DNA from: Dehalococcoidia bacterium
Lineage (GTDB): Bacteria; Chloroflexota; Dehalococcoidia; GIF9; AB-539-J10
DNA: 64,000 nucleotides
Direction: 5' to 3'
Assembly: GCA_030602785.1 (NCBI GenBank)
Contig: JAUVZB010000006.1
Span: 1-64,000, forward strand
The translations under genes were made by a program, and so were the position numbers. Below the pieces are notes generated by a model. The model was not told the DNA's origin and made no database searches. It was given only the letters and a program-made list of their open reading frames with translations. Positions 32,861 through 41,840 of the stretch are shown here, piece by piece. Numbering within the stretch: position 1 is the stretch's first letter; each line of letters starts with the position of its first letter.

Positions 32861-33661
32861 ATGAAGCTTTCCACATACCACCAGTACGGCGAGGAACTCG
32901 AGCGAAGGCTGAGGCTGAAGACCTATCCGCTCGCCATCCGGCTCCTGCGCGAGGGCGAGGAAGTGCCCGACGGGCTCACCCGCCCGATGAGAGATCTCGG
33001 CTATCATCTTTCGCTCTGCCAGGCATTCCAGATATCCCGCCGCGACGGCACGCCCATGGCAATGTTGTTGGAGGACATGTGGTGTCCGGAGCCGGTCATT
33101 GGGTTCGGCCTGCTGAAGCCCCCGGAATACTTCATGGAGGGCAACAACCGCTATCCCAGAGATGTCTCCTGCCCGGAGGCGGGCAGGGTCTACGCGGAAG
33201 AGCTGCCCAAACTGCCGACGGGCCTCTACACCGGAGTGCTGTCCGCCCCACTCATCACCACCCCATTCGAGCCCGAGGTCGTCACCTTCTACTGCCTGCC
33301 GGCACAGCTCAGTATGCTGCTGCTCGGACGGGAGTACAAGGACGGCCACAACCTGACCTGCGATGTCTCCAGTCACGCAGCCTGTGTCTATGGCATCGTA
33401 CCTACGCTGCTCAACAAACGCAGCCAGATTGGCCTTCCCTGCAGGGGCGACCGCTACGCCGCGATGGCCGAGGACGACGAGATGTTACTGACCATGACCA
33501 CACAGGAGCTGGACGAACTGGTCACAGCCCTGCGCTACCTGGAGACCACCGGCTCCGTGTTTCCCAAGGGCTACCGCCTGCAGTACGAGTACCCTCTCCC
33601 GAAGCCATACCAGACGATGGTGGACCTGATGGGCTACGTAACGAAGGCGCGAGACTCGTAG
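32861..33661 (+). CDS. DUF169 family protein
   Basis: 266 aa. DUF169 proteins are common in anaerobes and often lie near C1 or acyl-CoA genes, but their role is not established. Typical text includes RLKTYPLAIRLLREGEEVPDG near residue 16, a Cys in SLCQAFQISRRDG near 50, EDMWCPEPVIGFG near 72, and CDVSSHAACVYGIV near 166 with a conserved Cys and Gly. The ATG at 32861 follows GGGAAGGAG and is preferred over the ATG at 32810, which adds residues not seen in the family. Confidence 0.75.
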   Translation: MKLSTYHQYGEELERRLRLKTYPLAIRLLREGEEVPDGLTRPMRDLGYHLSLCQAFQISRRDGTPMAMLLEDMWCPEPVIGFGLLKPPEYFMEGNNRYPRDVSCPEAGRVYAEELPKLPTGLYTGVLSAPLITTPFEPEVVTFYCLPAQLSMLLLGREYKDGHNLTCDVSSHAACVYGIVPTLLNKRSQIGLPCRGDRYAAMAEDDEMLLTMTTQELDELVTALRYLETTGSVFPKGYRLQYEYPLPKPYQTMVDLMGYVTKARDS

Positions 33662-33695
33662 ACACCGGGGACCCGGCACCAACGGCTGACAGAAA

Positions 33696-33734
33696 AGAGG
33701 GAGCGCCGGCGGAGAAACCGTCGGCGCTCCCTCT
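33696..33734. terminator. Bidirectional terminator
   Basis: agagggagcgccg (33696-33708) pairs perfectly with cggcgctccctct (33722-33734) between the convergent DUF169 and AMP-ligase genes. Confidence 0.82.
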
Positions 33735-33767
33735 GACTATCAAAACACGGGGGGTGGGGCTACCGAA

Positions 33768-35258
33768 TCATGCTTTCCACGCCTGGAGTTGTCTCCTGTC
33801 CACCTTACCGGAGGCTATCTTAGGTAGCTCGGAGGTGAACTCGATACGCTGGGGCAGTTTGTATACCGCAAGGCTGTCCGCACAGAAGGCCCGCAGTGCC
33901 TGCTTGCTCAACTCCCGGCCCTCCTTCAGGACTGCGAACAGGACGGGAAGATGGCCGCCATCCTCCTGCACGACTCCTACGTACGCGGCCTCCGCCAGGG
34001 CCGGATGTGTCAACACCACTTCTTCTACCTCGGTCGGTGGTATCTTGACCCCGCTCGATGTAACGATGATGAAGGACTGCTTCTCCACATAGGTGACGTA
34101 GTCCTCTTCATCCCGCATCACAATATCACCGGTGTAGAACCAGTCATCCTTGAGCACCTGAGCTGTCAGTTCGGGCGCCTTGAAATAGCCATTCATGACC
34201 TGAGTGCCCTTGCATATGGCCTGGCCGGAATGGCCACGGGGGACCTCGGCCCCGTCTTCACCAATCACCTTGAACTCCAGGGTCGGCTGTCCGGCAGTTC
34301 CAAGCCGGCGGTTCTCCAAGCCTCCCATGCAAATGATAGGCGTCTCAGTTGTTCCGTATATCTCGGTCAGGACAAGCCCGTACTTGTTCTCCAGCGACTC
34401 CATCAGGGTGACGGAGGACTTGGCGCCGGCCGTCATGGCCACTCTCAGGCTGCCAAGATCCAGCTCTTCCAGCGTCTCATCAGGCACCATCGAGAGCGCG
34501 TTGAACATCGCCGGCACACCTACAATCAGGTTTATCCTGTGGCGCTGGATGGTCTCCAGCACGTTTTTGACGGTGAACCGGGGAGCCACGGCAATCGTGC
34601 AGCCCCTGTAGAGCGCGCCCAACGCTGCCCCCAACCCGAGGACGTGGAAAAAGGGAATCATGGCCATGATCGTCCACTCGGGCCGAAGCGCCATGTACTT
34701 CACACCCACTTCTGCGACGGTTATCAGGGACCTGTGTGTGTGCACTACGCCCTTGTGCTTGCCAAGCACGCCCGATGTATACAGAATCGCACACTCATCA
34801 GCCATATCCGGCCTGAGTTCAGGCGGCGCTGCAGGCAGCTGCTCAAGCTTCGCCTTGAACTCCGGAGAGTCGAGGGGGAACACGTGCTTCACGGGAGAGG
34901 GGCCGTTCGGAACAGCGGCAGCCAGCGCCTGCGCGAATCTGCTCTCGGTCAACACGATCGCTGAGCCGGAATCGAGCAACTGCGCGCCCAACTCGGGAGG
35001 CGTGAGCATGGCATTCAGTATGACAACCCTGGCCCCAGCCTTCGTCGCGCCAAAGTAGCCAATGAGCCAGTCCGTCGCCGGCGGCATGAGGACCGCCACG
35101 GGGTCTCCCGACTTCACACCGAGCCCCAACAACATGTTGGCGAGCCTGTTGGTCACCTGCGAGAACTCGTGATACGTGAGAGCGCCGGCTTCACTCATGA
35201 TGGCGGGCTTGTCAGGGAACGTCCGTACCGTCCGTTCCAGCATTTCTGTCAGGGTCAT
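33768..35258 (-). CDS. Acyl-CoA synthetase / AMP-dependent ligase (ANL superfamily)
   Basis: 496 aa. It adenylates a carboxylic acid and transfers it to CoA. The ATP loop is present but unusual: YTSGVLGKHKGVVHTH near residue 160, where YTSGTTGxPKG is normal. Other core motifs are standard: EIYGTTETP near 315, DWFYTGDIV near 385, and the catalytic Lys of IASGKVDRRQL at the C-terminus. The length matches short- and medium-chain or aromatic acyl-CoA ligases; substrate not deducible. The ATG start has TTGGAGGT 6 nt upstream. It stands alone on the minus strand. Confidence 0.85.
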   Translation of the reverse strand: MTLTEMLERTVRTFPDKPAIMSEAGALTYHEFSQVTNRLANMLLGLGVKSGDPVAVLMPPATDWLIGYFGATKAGARVVILNAMLTPPELGAQLLDSGSAIVLTESRFAQALAAAVPNGPSPVKHVFPLDSPEFKAKLEQLPAAPPELRPDMADECAILYTSGVLGKHKGVVHTHRSLITVAEVGVKYMALRPEWTIMAMIPFFHVLGLGAALGALYRGCTIAVAPRFTVKNVLETIQRHRINLIVGVPAMFNALSMVPDETLEELDLGSLRVAMTAGAKSSVTLMESLENKYGLVLTEIYGTTETPIICMGGLENRRLGTAGQPTLEFKVIGEDGAEVPRGHSGQAICKGTQVMNGYFKAPELTAQVLKDDWFYTGDIVMRDEEDYVTYVEKQSFIIVTSSGVKIPPTEVEEVVLTHPALAEAAYVGVVQEDGGHLPVLFAVLKEGRELSKQALRAFCADSLAVYKLPQRIEFTSELPKIASGKVDRRQLQAWKA

Positions 35259-35413
35259 ACGTGGACCTCCAAGAGACCATTATACCGAACGTGGCAGCAC
35301 GTAGTCGACCAGTCAACCGCGTTCGATGTGGGCGCGCCTTGCGCCCCTGTGCGGAGGCGCGGCGAGAAGCACCGTGAAACGGCTTCGAGGACACCGCAGT
35401 CCACCTTCGTTGC

Positions 35414-35443
35414 TTGGAGGAGCTACGTACGCAGTGCTACAAT
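35414..35443 (+). promoter_or_regulatory. Candidate promoter of the dnaJ-isomerase operon
   Basis: TTGGAG (35414-35419) and an extended -10 TGCTACAAT (-10 hexamer 35438-35443) with 18-bp spacing. It lies about 60 nt before the DnaJ start and downstream of the divergent ligase gene. No CIRCE-type inverted repeat was seen. Confidence 0.5.
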
Positions 35444-35505
35444 TGCGGCGGGCGAGCGGCTCCACCTGCCATCGGTCCACCGCCACACCCGCGCAACAGC
35501 AGACT

Positions 35506-36594
35506 ATGGAAACACGCGACTATTACGAGATACTCGGCATCGAACGTACTGCAAAGGAAACCGATATCAAGCGTGCCTACCGGGCACTTGCCATGCGCTA
35601 CCACCCTGACCGCAATCCGGGCGACGAAGAAGCCTCGGGGCGGATGAAGCAAATCAACGATGCCTACGCAGCTCTCGGCGACGCCGACAAGCGGCGGCTC
35701 TACGACCTCTACGGCCACGAAGGCCTGAACGGGGTCAGTCCGGCAAACGGGGTCGATTTCTCCAGCCTGTTCCGCGGGTTCGGTGGCTTCGGGTTCGGTG
35801 ACGGCGCATTCGGCAGCTTCTTCGGGCGTGGCCGTACAGGTACGAGAGAGCGACACCGGGCCGCGGACCTCCGCTACAACCTCGACCTGACACTGGAAGA
35901 GGCAGCCACTGGCGTGGAGAGAACCCTCGAGATACCGCGGAGACGCACATGCACGTCCTGCAGGGGCACCGGCGCGAAGGAAGGAGCCTCCACGACATGC
36001 GCCCGCTGCAGAGGCACCGGACAGGTAGTGAGGGAGCACAGGTCGGGCATCGGCGTGTTTCGTCAGATAAGCGTCTGTGGAGAATGCCGTGGCACCGGCC
36101 AGGTCGTGAAGGAGCCGTGCTCTCTCTGCAGTGGTAGCGGGCAACTCGAAGAGGTGCATGACGTCAGCATTACGATACCTGCCGGCGTCGACAGCGGCTA
36201 CACGCTCCGCATGAAGGGAGAAGGGGAGACAGGAGACGGAGATGTCAGAGCCGGCGACCTCTACGTTGTCGTGGGAGTTCAGCAGCACGCTGTCTTCGAG
36301 CGCCACGGCGACGACCTCTACACCGCAAGGGAGATTGACGTCGCGCAAGCTACGCTCGGAGCGGAGATATCGGTTCCGTCACTCGACGGAGATGCAACGC
36401 TGGAGATACCACAGGGGACACAGACGGGCTCTCTCTTCCGACTTGAGGGCAAAGGTATGCCGAGGCTCGGAAGTCACAACAAGGGGGACCTCTACGTCAT
36501 GGTCCAGCTCGTCACGCCCCGGGATATCAGCGAGGAGCAGAGGAATCTACTGGCCCGGTTCCAGTTCCTCGAACAGGAGAAGAACATCCAGTGA
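35506..36594 (+). CDS. dnaJ: DnaJ-type co-chaperone
   Basis: 362 aa. It stimulates DnaK ATPase and delivers unfolded proteins. Domains in order: J domain with HPD (RYHPDRNPGD, about residues 30-39), a Gly/Phe-rich linker (FRGFGGFGFGDGAFGSFFGRG, about 85-105), a zinc-binding region with four CxxCxGxG-type units (CTSCRGTGA, CARCRGTGQ, CGECRGTGQ, CSLCSGSGQ, about 148-215), and the C-terminal substrate domains (AGDLYVVVGVQQH, GDLYVMVQL). It is slightly shorter than E. coli DnaJ (376 aa). No dnaK or grpE is adjacent, so this is an additional or dispersed copy. The next gene overlaps it by 4 nt. Confidence 0.92.
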   Translation: METRDYYEILGIERTAKETDIKRAYRALAMRYHPDRNPGDEEASGRMKQINDAYAALGDADKRRLYDLYGHEGLNGVSPANGVDFSSLFRGFGGFGFGDGAFGSFFGRGRTGTRERHRAADLRYNLDLTLEEAATGVERTLEIPRRRTCTSCRGTGAKEGASTTCARCRGTGQVVREHRSGIGVFRQISVCGECRGTGQVVKEPCSLCSGSGQLEEVHDVSITIPAGVDSGYTLRMKGEGETGDGDVRAGDLYVVVGVQQHAVFERHGDDLYTAREIDVAQATLGAEISVPSLDGDATLEIPQGTQTGSLFRLEGKGMPRLGSHNKGDLYVMVQLVTPRDISEEQRNLLARFQFLEQEKNIQ

Positions 36595-37553
36595 ATAAGG
36601 ACATCGCACTCTCCACGATGTGGGCGCGGGGCAGGTACACGGACCTCACCAAGTTCTCGCGAGATGCACAATCCTGGGGCTATTCCGCCATCGAGGCAAA
36701 CGCCTACGTCACGTCGCACGAGATGCTTGGCATGCTCGCACAAGGGCCGCTCCCTCTCTCAAGCCTCCACAACCCCTGTCCAAACCTGCAGTCATCCCGG
36801 GACTGCCGGGCCTACGACCTATCACTCTGCTCTCTCGATGAATCCGAGCGCTCAGAGGCGGTGAGTTTCGCCGGAGAGGCCATCGAGCAAGCCGCACTGG
36901 TCGGTGCGTGCGCCGTGGTGCTGCACATGGGACACGTGCCTGTCGGCAAGTCCATGCAGCGGCGACTGCACGCTCTGTGGCACCAGGGGCAGATGGACTC
37001 GGAGGAGTACCTGAAGGTAAGTCAGCATCTCCTCGCGCTGCGGGGCGCCAACCAACGCGCCCACGTGGAGCGCGCTCTGCAGACCCTTCGAGAGCTCGAG
37101 GATATCGCGCGTCCGAGGGGAGTCATGCTCGGGCTGGAGACGCGGCACAACGTTCACGAGATACCAAACCTGGACGAGATGGAGTTACTGCTTGCGGAGT
37201 CCGACCCCGCAGTGGTGGGATACTGGCACGACACGGGCCATGCAGAGACACAGGAGCGACTCGGATTCGCCGGGCACCAGGACTGGCTCCAGCGCTACTC
37301 GGGCCGTCTGATTGGCATCCACCTTCACGACGTCAACAGCGAGCGCGACCACCAGTGCCCGGGGGCGGGCCAGCTTGATTGGGAGATGGTTGCGCGCTAC
37401 CTCCCGGACGCAGCCATTCGTGTGTGCGAGATAGGTGAGTGGAACGAGGAGTACTGCGCGGCAGGATTGCCCCCGCTCCTTGACAGCATGGGCATGCTCA
37501 CCGGTGGCAGCTCACACGAGCCCACGCGGTCCCCGGAAGCACCTGCAACCTGA
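36591..37553 (+). CDS. Sugar phosphate isomerase/epimerase-like TIM barrel (AP endonuclease 2 family)
   Basis: 320 aa. The fold is xylose-isomerase-like. Probable metal ligands are visible in order: VVLHMGHV near residue 111, GLETRHNVHEI near 185, WHDTGHAE near 217, GIHLHDVN near 245 and CEIGEWN near 281. The GTG start overlaps the dnaJ stop (GTGA), so it is translationally coupled to a chaperone gene, an unexpected pairing. The substrate is unknown; relatives act on sugars, hydroxypyruvate or DNA abasic sites. Confidence 0.78.
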   Translation: MNKDIALSTMWARGRYTDLTKFSRDAQSWGYSAIEANAYVTSHEMLGMLAQGPLPLSSLHNPCPNLQSSRDCRAYDLSLCSLDESERSEAVSFAGEAIEQAALVGACAVVLHMGHVPVGKSMQRRLHALWHQGQMDSEEYLKVSQHLLALRGANQRAHVERALQTLRELEDIARPRGVMLGLETRHNVHEIPNLDEMELLLAESDPAVVGYWHDTGHAETQERLGFAGHQDWLQRYSGRLIGIHLHDVNSERDHQCPGAGQLDWEMVARYLPDAAIRVCEIGEWNEEYCAAGLPPLLDSMGMLTGGSSHEPTRSPEAPAT

Positions 37554-37660
37554 CAGCCGAGCCCCTGCTCGTACGCACGGAACTGCCGACATCCACCATG
37601 CACCCGCGCACCGGAAACCGGTGTGGCTGCCGGGCAACAACCCCCTCACTCCCACACTGA

Positions 37661-38677
37661 CTACGAGACAGCCAGCATCTCGACAGCTTTCTTGCCCGCC
37701 TCACGCGCGCCCGTCTCGACAGCGTGAGCGAGGTACTTCTTAAGATCTATGAACTTGCCGACTCCATCGATGACGGCGTCAGGCACCTTGGAATCAGTGA
37801 GAACGAAGGTGTGCATCTCAGGTCCCAGTCGTTTGCGTATCTCGTCGAAGGGGATACTGCCCTCCAGGCCTGCGGCCGCAGCCCTGAGCTTCTGTTGGTC
37901 CGCCGTAAGTGCCGAGTGTCGCGATTCGAGGTCGGCGTGCGCCTTCCTCAATTCGTCGAGCTGCCCGGCAAGACCGTCCCTCTCCGAGATTACGGCAGTT
38001 TTCTCTCCCTCGATCGTCTCTATCCTCTTGCCTCGCTCCCCCACCTGAGAGCGCAGGTCATCGGCAGCGGTGCGATACTCCTCTCTCAATGCGGCAAGCT
38101 CGCTCTCGTATCGAGCCACCGTGTCAACTTTCTCCTTCTGCTGATCAGCGATCTGGGACTCATACTTCTGGACCAGTTCCGATTTTTCCTTATTGAGCAC
38201 GGATGTCTGTGACTTGAGGTGTTCGACACTAGACAGCCGGTCAACTACTTCCTCGTAGTTCGATTTCAGCTCCTCGTAGTCGCCGCCGACGACATCGGCC
38301 ACCTTCTGAACGAGCGAGTCGTAATTGGCTCGCTCATGGTCGCGCTCGCCCGCCACAGTGTCCACCTGCTCCTGCATCTGGTCGAGCTCTTTGGTGTACT
38401 GCTGGTGAAGCGCGCTGTAGGTCATCAGCGCCGACACCTTGGCAACCGAGTCGGCCCTTCCCTTGATGTCAAAGGGGCCGAAAACGCGGTCGGTGGCCTT
38501 GTCCACGCCGCTGAGTTGGGTCTTGTACTCCTTCAGCACCTTGTCGACAACGGGGTCAAGCCCGAGCTGGGAGTAGAGCCTCTCGGCCATTCTTTGCTGC
38601 TGCAGGTCCATGGTGGCGAGGCTGATGTCCTCGACCTTAACGATCTGGGTGTTATCAAGGTTGTTGTTCTCTTCCAT
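37661..38677 (-). CDS. Long coiled-coil protein of unknown function
   Basis: 338 aa. Residues about 80-260 are an almost unbroken heptad-rich, charged coiled coil (for example TKELDQMQEQVDTVAGERDH, then KSELVQKYESQIADQQKEK, then AVISERDGLAGQLDELRKAH). The N-terminal about 60 and C-terminal about 70 residues look globular (IPFDEIRKRLGPEMHTFVL). There is no signal peptide or membrane segment, so it is cytoplasmic. GGGAGGGA precedes the ATG at 38677. No domain family was recognised; a structural or scaffold role is a guess. Confidence 0.7.
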   Translation of the reverse strand: MEENNNLDNTQIVKVEDISLATMDLQQQRMAERLYSQLGLDPVVDKVLKEYKTQLSGVDKATDRVFGPFDIKGRADSVAKVSALMTYSALHQQYTKELDQMQEQVDTVAGERDHERANYDSLVQKVADVVGGDYEELKSNYEEVVDRLSSVEHLKSQTSVLNKEKSELVQKYESQIADQQKEKVDTVARYESELAALREEYRTAADDLRSQVGERGKRIETIEGEKTAVISERDGLAGQLDELRKAHADLESRHSALTADQQKLRAAAAGLEGSIPFDEIRKRLGPEMHTFVLTDSKVPDAVIDGVGKFIDLKKYLAHAVETGAREAGKKAVEMLAVS

Positions 38678-39068
38678 GCGCAGGTCCCTCCCTTTGGCCT
38701 GTATTGATAGAACGTCACGTCACCATGACGAGTTTACGGGTCCACCCCAACCGCACAGTATCACAGGAGAGTCGGGCCGTCAGCAGGGCAGCAACAGGAA
38801 TGCCGGGAGGCTGCGGCAGTGGTCCAAGCCCCCTGACGAGAGCGAACCGGACCAATTCCTCAGCGGTGGCAGCCGGCACAGGAACGCAGCCAGAGCTCAA
38901 CAGCACGACAGCAAGGGCGACTGGCAGTCCCTGCGCACGACGTAACGGAAGGCGGCGGAGACAAGACTCGACTTCAGCACAGAGAGTTGAAGAGATCAGG
39001 CCGTGACCTGTCGCGTGATGTCGCGAATAGACATGTGAGAGGCAGATGCAGCAGCTTGTCTGAGAGCG
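38678..39068. other. Intergenic stretch, nothing recognised
   Basis: 391 bases between two minus-strand genes. It should contain the promoter of the coiled-coil gene and the end of the GerW operon. A small inverted repeat (cgtcaccatgacg, 38718-38730) is the only structure noted. Confidence 0.55.
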
Positions 39069-39332
39069 TCAGGACTGCGGACGGAGCGCGTCAAGCTGCT
39101 CCCGTATCTCAGGGTACAGGTCACCGAGCTGTTCGAGCGACAGGATGTCGCCTGACACCGCCAGGACCTCCGTACCCGAGGGGCCAATCACTATCACAGC
39201 GGCGGCCTCCCTGTCCCCAGCGGCCGTCACACTGCCTGCCATCCGCTGAATCTCAACGGACGTGACCGCCACCGGGACAATCGTCAGTCCTCCAACGGCC
39301 AGCGCGTCCCCTAATCCTATCTTCTTCGCCAT
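39069..39332 (-). CDS. Small GerW-like protein
   Basis: 87 aa. LGDALAVGGLTIVPVAVTSV then AAAVIVIGPSGTEVLAV echoes the layout of the GerW protein two genes upstream (GDVTIVPLRSAGF then VAALIIDKNGVRLEPV), but without the Gly-rich insert. It starts inside the end of the DUF2953 gene (16-nt overlap), indicating translational coupling. It is possibly a diverged, shortened paralogue. Function unknown. Confidence 0.6.
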   Translation of the reverse strand: MAKKIGLGDALAVGGLTIVPVAVTSVEIQRMAGSVTAAGDREAAAVIVIGPSGTEVLAVSGDILSLEQLGDLYPEIREQLDALRPQS

Positions 39333-39925
39333 TTCCAGCGCACCACAACGATGAGGGTCTTGAGAGTCGAGGGATTGAACAAGAAGGCAAGCAGCGGAGG
39401 AACCGTCCTGATGGGGTACAGTCGAACGCCTATGCCTCCCTGCCCTTCAAGAAACGGCTCTCCTTCAAACACGGGCACAAGCCTGATGTCGTCACCTGTC
39501 CACAGGTTCACAAACATGGCCTTCAGGCACACCGGGCCGAGGAGCAACGCGGTATCGGCAGGGTCCTCCAGCCCCGCACGGAAGTCAAGGTAGAGGCGAC
39601 GAATGCTGAAGCAGTGAAGCAGTCGCCCCCACAACCGAGCGACGCTCTCGACAAGACCGCTCACCCTCACCAGCCGCCAGAGAAGGCGACCCGTAGATAC
39701 AACTGCCCGTGGCTTGCCAGCCTTCTTCTCAGGCTTCGGGAGGGCAGGCACCTTCCGCTCCTCACCAGTGCGAAAGGCTTTTCGCAGCCGCCCGAACAGC
39801 CACTCAACCCTCAGATGCAGTGCCGCCTTCCCGTAGACCTCAAGTCGAAGGTCGAGATCCACGGGAATACAGAGCAGCAGAGCTGTCAGCGCGGCGAGAC
39901 TGCACAGCGCAACAACAACCCACAC
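39317..39925 (-). CDS. DUF2953 (YtfI-like) protein
   Basis: 202 aa. It has one N-terminal membrane segment (VVVALCSLAALTALLLCIPV), then the DUF2953 body beginning LRLEVYGKAALHLRVEWLFG, a basic variable middle and a C-terminal FNPSTLKTLIVVVRW. In Bacillus subtilis the homologue ytfI lies next to the gerW homologue ytfJ; the same pairing is seen here 6 bp apart. GTG start. Probably membrane-anchored; molecular role unknown. Confidence 0.72.
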   Translation of the reverse strand: MWVVVALCSLAALTALLLCIPVDLDLRLEVYGKAALHLRVEWLFGRLRKAFRTGEERKVPALPKPEKKAGKPRAVVSTGRLLWRLVRVSGLVESVARLWGRLLHCFSIRRLYLDFRAGLEDPADTALLLGPVCLKAMFVNLWTGDDIRLVPVFEGEPFLEGQGGIGVRLYPIRTVPPLLAFLFNPSTLKTLIVVVRWKWRRR

Positions 39926-39931
39926 CCGGCA

Positions 39932-40312
39932 CTACCCTTCGGCTGCTTCCTGGGCTTCTTTGGCGCCAGCCATCCATGGCATCTTGGGGAGCACCTCAGA
40001 CACCTTGTCCGCCACCTGCGCGAGGCTACCCCTCACCGGCTCAAGTCTAACGCCATTCTTGTCGATGATGAGCGCTGCGACCGGCTTTACGCCACCACCA
40101 CCACCGGTTCCTGCAAGCTCCCCCTCACCCTTTGCCCTCACCTGGGCCTTTCCTCCACCACCAGTGCTGCCGAACCAGAACCCCGCACTCCGCAACGGGA
40201 CGATGGTTACGTCACCGATCGTGATGGGATCTCCGACGACCGTCTTGCTGCTAAGCATCTTCTCAAGCTCATCCGCGGTGGTTCTCAACAGCTTTTCCAC
40301 GTCTTCCAACAT
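39932..40312 (-). CDS. GerW (YtfJ)-family protein
   Basis: 126 aa. It begins MLEDVEKLLRTTADELEKM; the core GDVTIVPLRSAGFWFGS and the Gly-rich GTGGGGGVKPVAALIIDKNGV, then KVSEVLPKMP at the end, match the GerW sporulation-protein family, which in Bacillus affects spore germination but occurs in many non-sporulating lineages. The ATG at 40312 has GGAGGG at optimal distance; an ATG two codons upstream (40318) directly abuts the ribosome site. First gene of a three-gene operon with DUF2953 and a small GerW-like protein. Confidence 0.78.
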   Translation of the reverse strand: MLEDVEKLLRTTADELEKMLSSKTVVGDPITIGDVTIVPLRSAGFWFGSTGGGGKAQVRAKGEGELAGTGGGGGVKPVAALIIDKNGVRLEPVRGSLAQVADKVSEVLPKMPWMAGAKEAQEAAEG

Positions 40313-40449
40313 ATCCATCCCTCCTGAACCGTCCCGTTGCGGTGAGCGACTCATCCGGCGGGACGCACTATTTCAAGGATAGCACGGAGCAACCCGGGAC
40401 ACAAGCAAACCGCGACACGAGCGAAATGCCCGGTGCACGGCCGCTTTTC

Positions 40450-41238
40450 CTAGTCGAAACTGACCGTATTGCCGTGCTGGGCGAACCCTCCGTCGACCCT
40501 GATGTACTCCCCGCTTATGAAGTCGGAGGCGCTGCTGGCAAGAAAGGCGGCTATCCCCATGAAGTCGGCCGGTTCACCCCAGCGACCCATCGGGGTCTTG
40601 TCCTCGACGAACTGGCTGAGTCCCGGGAAGTCCTTCCGCGCCACCACTGTCAACGGCGTGTCGATCCAGCCGGGCAATATGCAGTTCACGAATATGCCAT
40701 CTCGAGCCCAGGCAAGGGCAAGTGAATAGGTGAGCGAGAGTATGCCCATCTTGCTGCACGCGTAGGGCACAACTTTGCCAAGGCCGTACAACGATGTCAT
40801 GGACCCCGTGTTGATTATCTTTCCTCTCCCTGCCTTCTTCATTGCGGGATACACCGCCTGGCAGCACAGAAAGGCCCCCCTGAGGTTTATGTCGAGTATC
40901 TTGTCCCATTCCTCGACGGTGTAGTCCTGGGGCTGCTTGCGGATATTGACGCCGGCGTTGTTCACAAGGACGTCTATCCTGCCGTACTCGTCCAGCACCT
41001 TCTGGATACCACTCGTGATACTCTGCGGCTCGGCGACGTCCATGAACAGCCCCGAGGCCGTGACACCGAACCGACTCCTGATGTCCTCCACCGCCTCAGC
41101 GGTCTTCGACTCGTCACGGGCGGCAATAACAACGGCACTCCCCTTCGCGGCGAGACCGTCGGCGATGCCTTTACCTATGCCTCCGTTTCCTCCGGTAACA
41201 ACGGAGACCTTGCCCTCAAGACTGAATGGGTCTTTCAT
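40450..41238 (-). CDS. Short-chain dehydrogenase/reductase (KduD/gluconate 5-dehydrogenase-like)
   Basis: 262 aa. GGNGGIGKGIADGLAAKG is the cofactor loop; NNAGVN near residue 92, the catalytic Ser in NTGSMTSLYG, and PYACSKMGIL with Tyr and Lys are intact. FSLEGKVSVVTGGNGGIG at the start resembles KduD and gluconate 5-dehydrogenases, enzymes of sugar-acid metabolism. AGAGGAGGGA precedes the ATG. It stands alone on the minus strand; its link to the island at 0-26 kb is only thematic. Confidence 0.85.
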   Translation of the reverse strand: MKDPFSLEGKVSVVTGGNGGIGKGIADGLAAKGSAVVIAARDESKTAEAVEDIRSRFGVTASGLFMDVAEPQSITSGIQKVLDEYGRIDVLVNNAGVNIRKQPQDYTVEEWDKILDINLRGAFLCCQAVYPAMKKAGRGKIINTGSMTSLYGLGKVVPYACSKMGILSLTYSLALAWARDGIFVNCILPGWIDTPLTVVARKDFPGLSQFVEDKTPMGRWGEPADFMGIAAFLASSASDFISGEYIRVDGGFAQHGNTVSFD

Positions 41239-41468
41239 TGCTGTTCCCTCCTCTTGTTATGCCCCACGCCTCGAGAGCGGCAGCTGTAGCCTGCGCGTTC
41301 GTGTACGGGGTTCTTACACACCTATTCTACCGCTGTTGAGGCAGACGTATCGAGGCAAGACCACCATATCCGGAAGCCGAAGTGCCTCCGGACCGCCAGA
41401 ATCCTCTCCAAACCATTGGACAGCCGACCATATTCCAGTATCATGTTGCAAAGGCAAGGAGGTGATAC

Positions 41469-41840
41469 ATGGATGCGTTTGACTACAGTCTGCCCTGGGG
41501 CATGATGGCCTTCATGTTCAGTGGCGCATGGGTATTCCTGTCCCTCGCGATATATGCCTACGTAGCATTCTGTCTCTACACCATAGCCAAGAAGACGAAC
41601 ACCGAGAACCCGTGGCTCGCGTGGATACCCATCGCGAACTTCGTGCTCGCCTGCCAGATAGCGGGCAAGCCATGGTGGTGGGTGTTCTTCTTCTTCATCC
41701 CCATTGCGAACGTCGTCTTCGCTATCCTCGTCATGTGGAAGGTGGCTGAGGCCCGCAACAAGCCGGGTTGGCTCGGCATACTCATGATCGTTCCCATCGC
41801 CAACCTCGTCGTATGCGGCATCATCGCATTCGCTGACTAG
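41469..41840 (+). CDS. Small four-helix membrane protein (DUF5684-like)
   Basis: 123 aa with four hydrophobic stretches: AWVFLSLAIYAYVAFCLYTIA, PWLAWIPIANFVLACQIA, WWWVFFFFIPIANVVFAILV and GWLGILMIVPIANLVVCGII. The repeated IPIAN/VPIAN element marks DUF5684-type proteins. Role unknown. AAGGAGGTG precedes the ATG. A strong terminator follows the stop, so it forms a single-gene unit. Confidence 0.72.
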   Translation: MDAFDYSLPWGMMAFMFSGAWVFLSLAIYAYVAFCLYTIAKKTNTENPWLAWIPIANFVLACQIAGKPWWWVFFFFIPIANVVFAILVMWKVAEARNKPGWLGILMIVPIANLVVCGIIAFAD

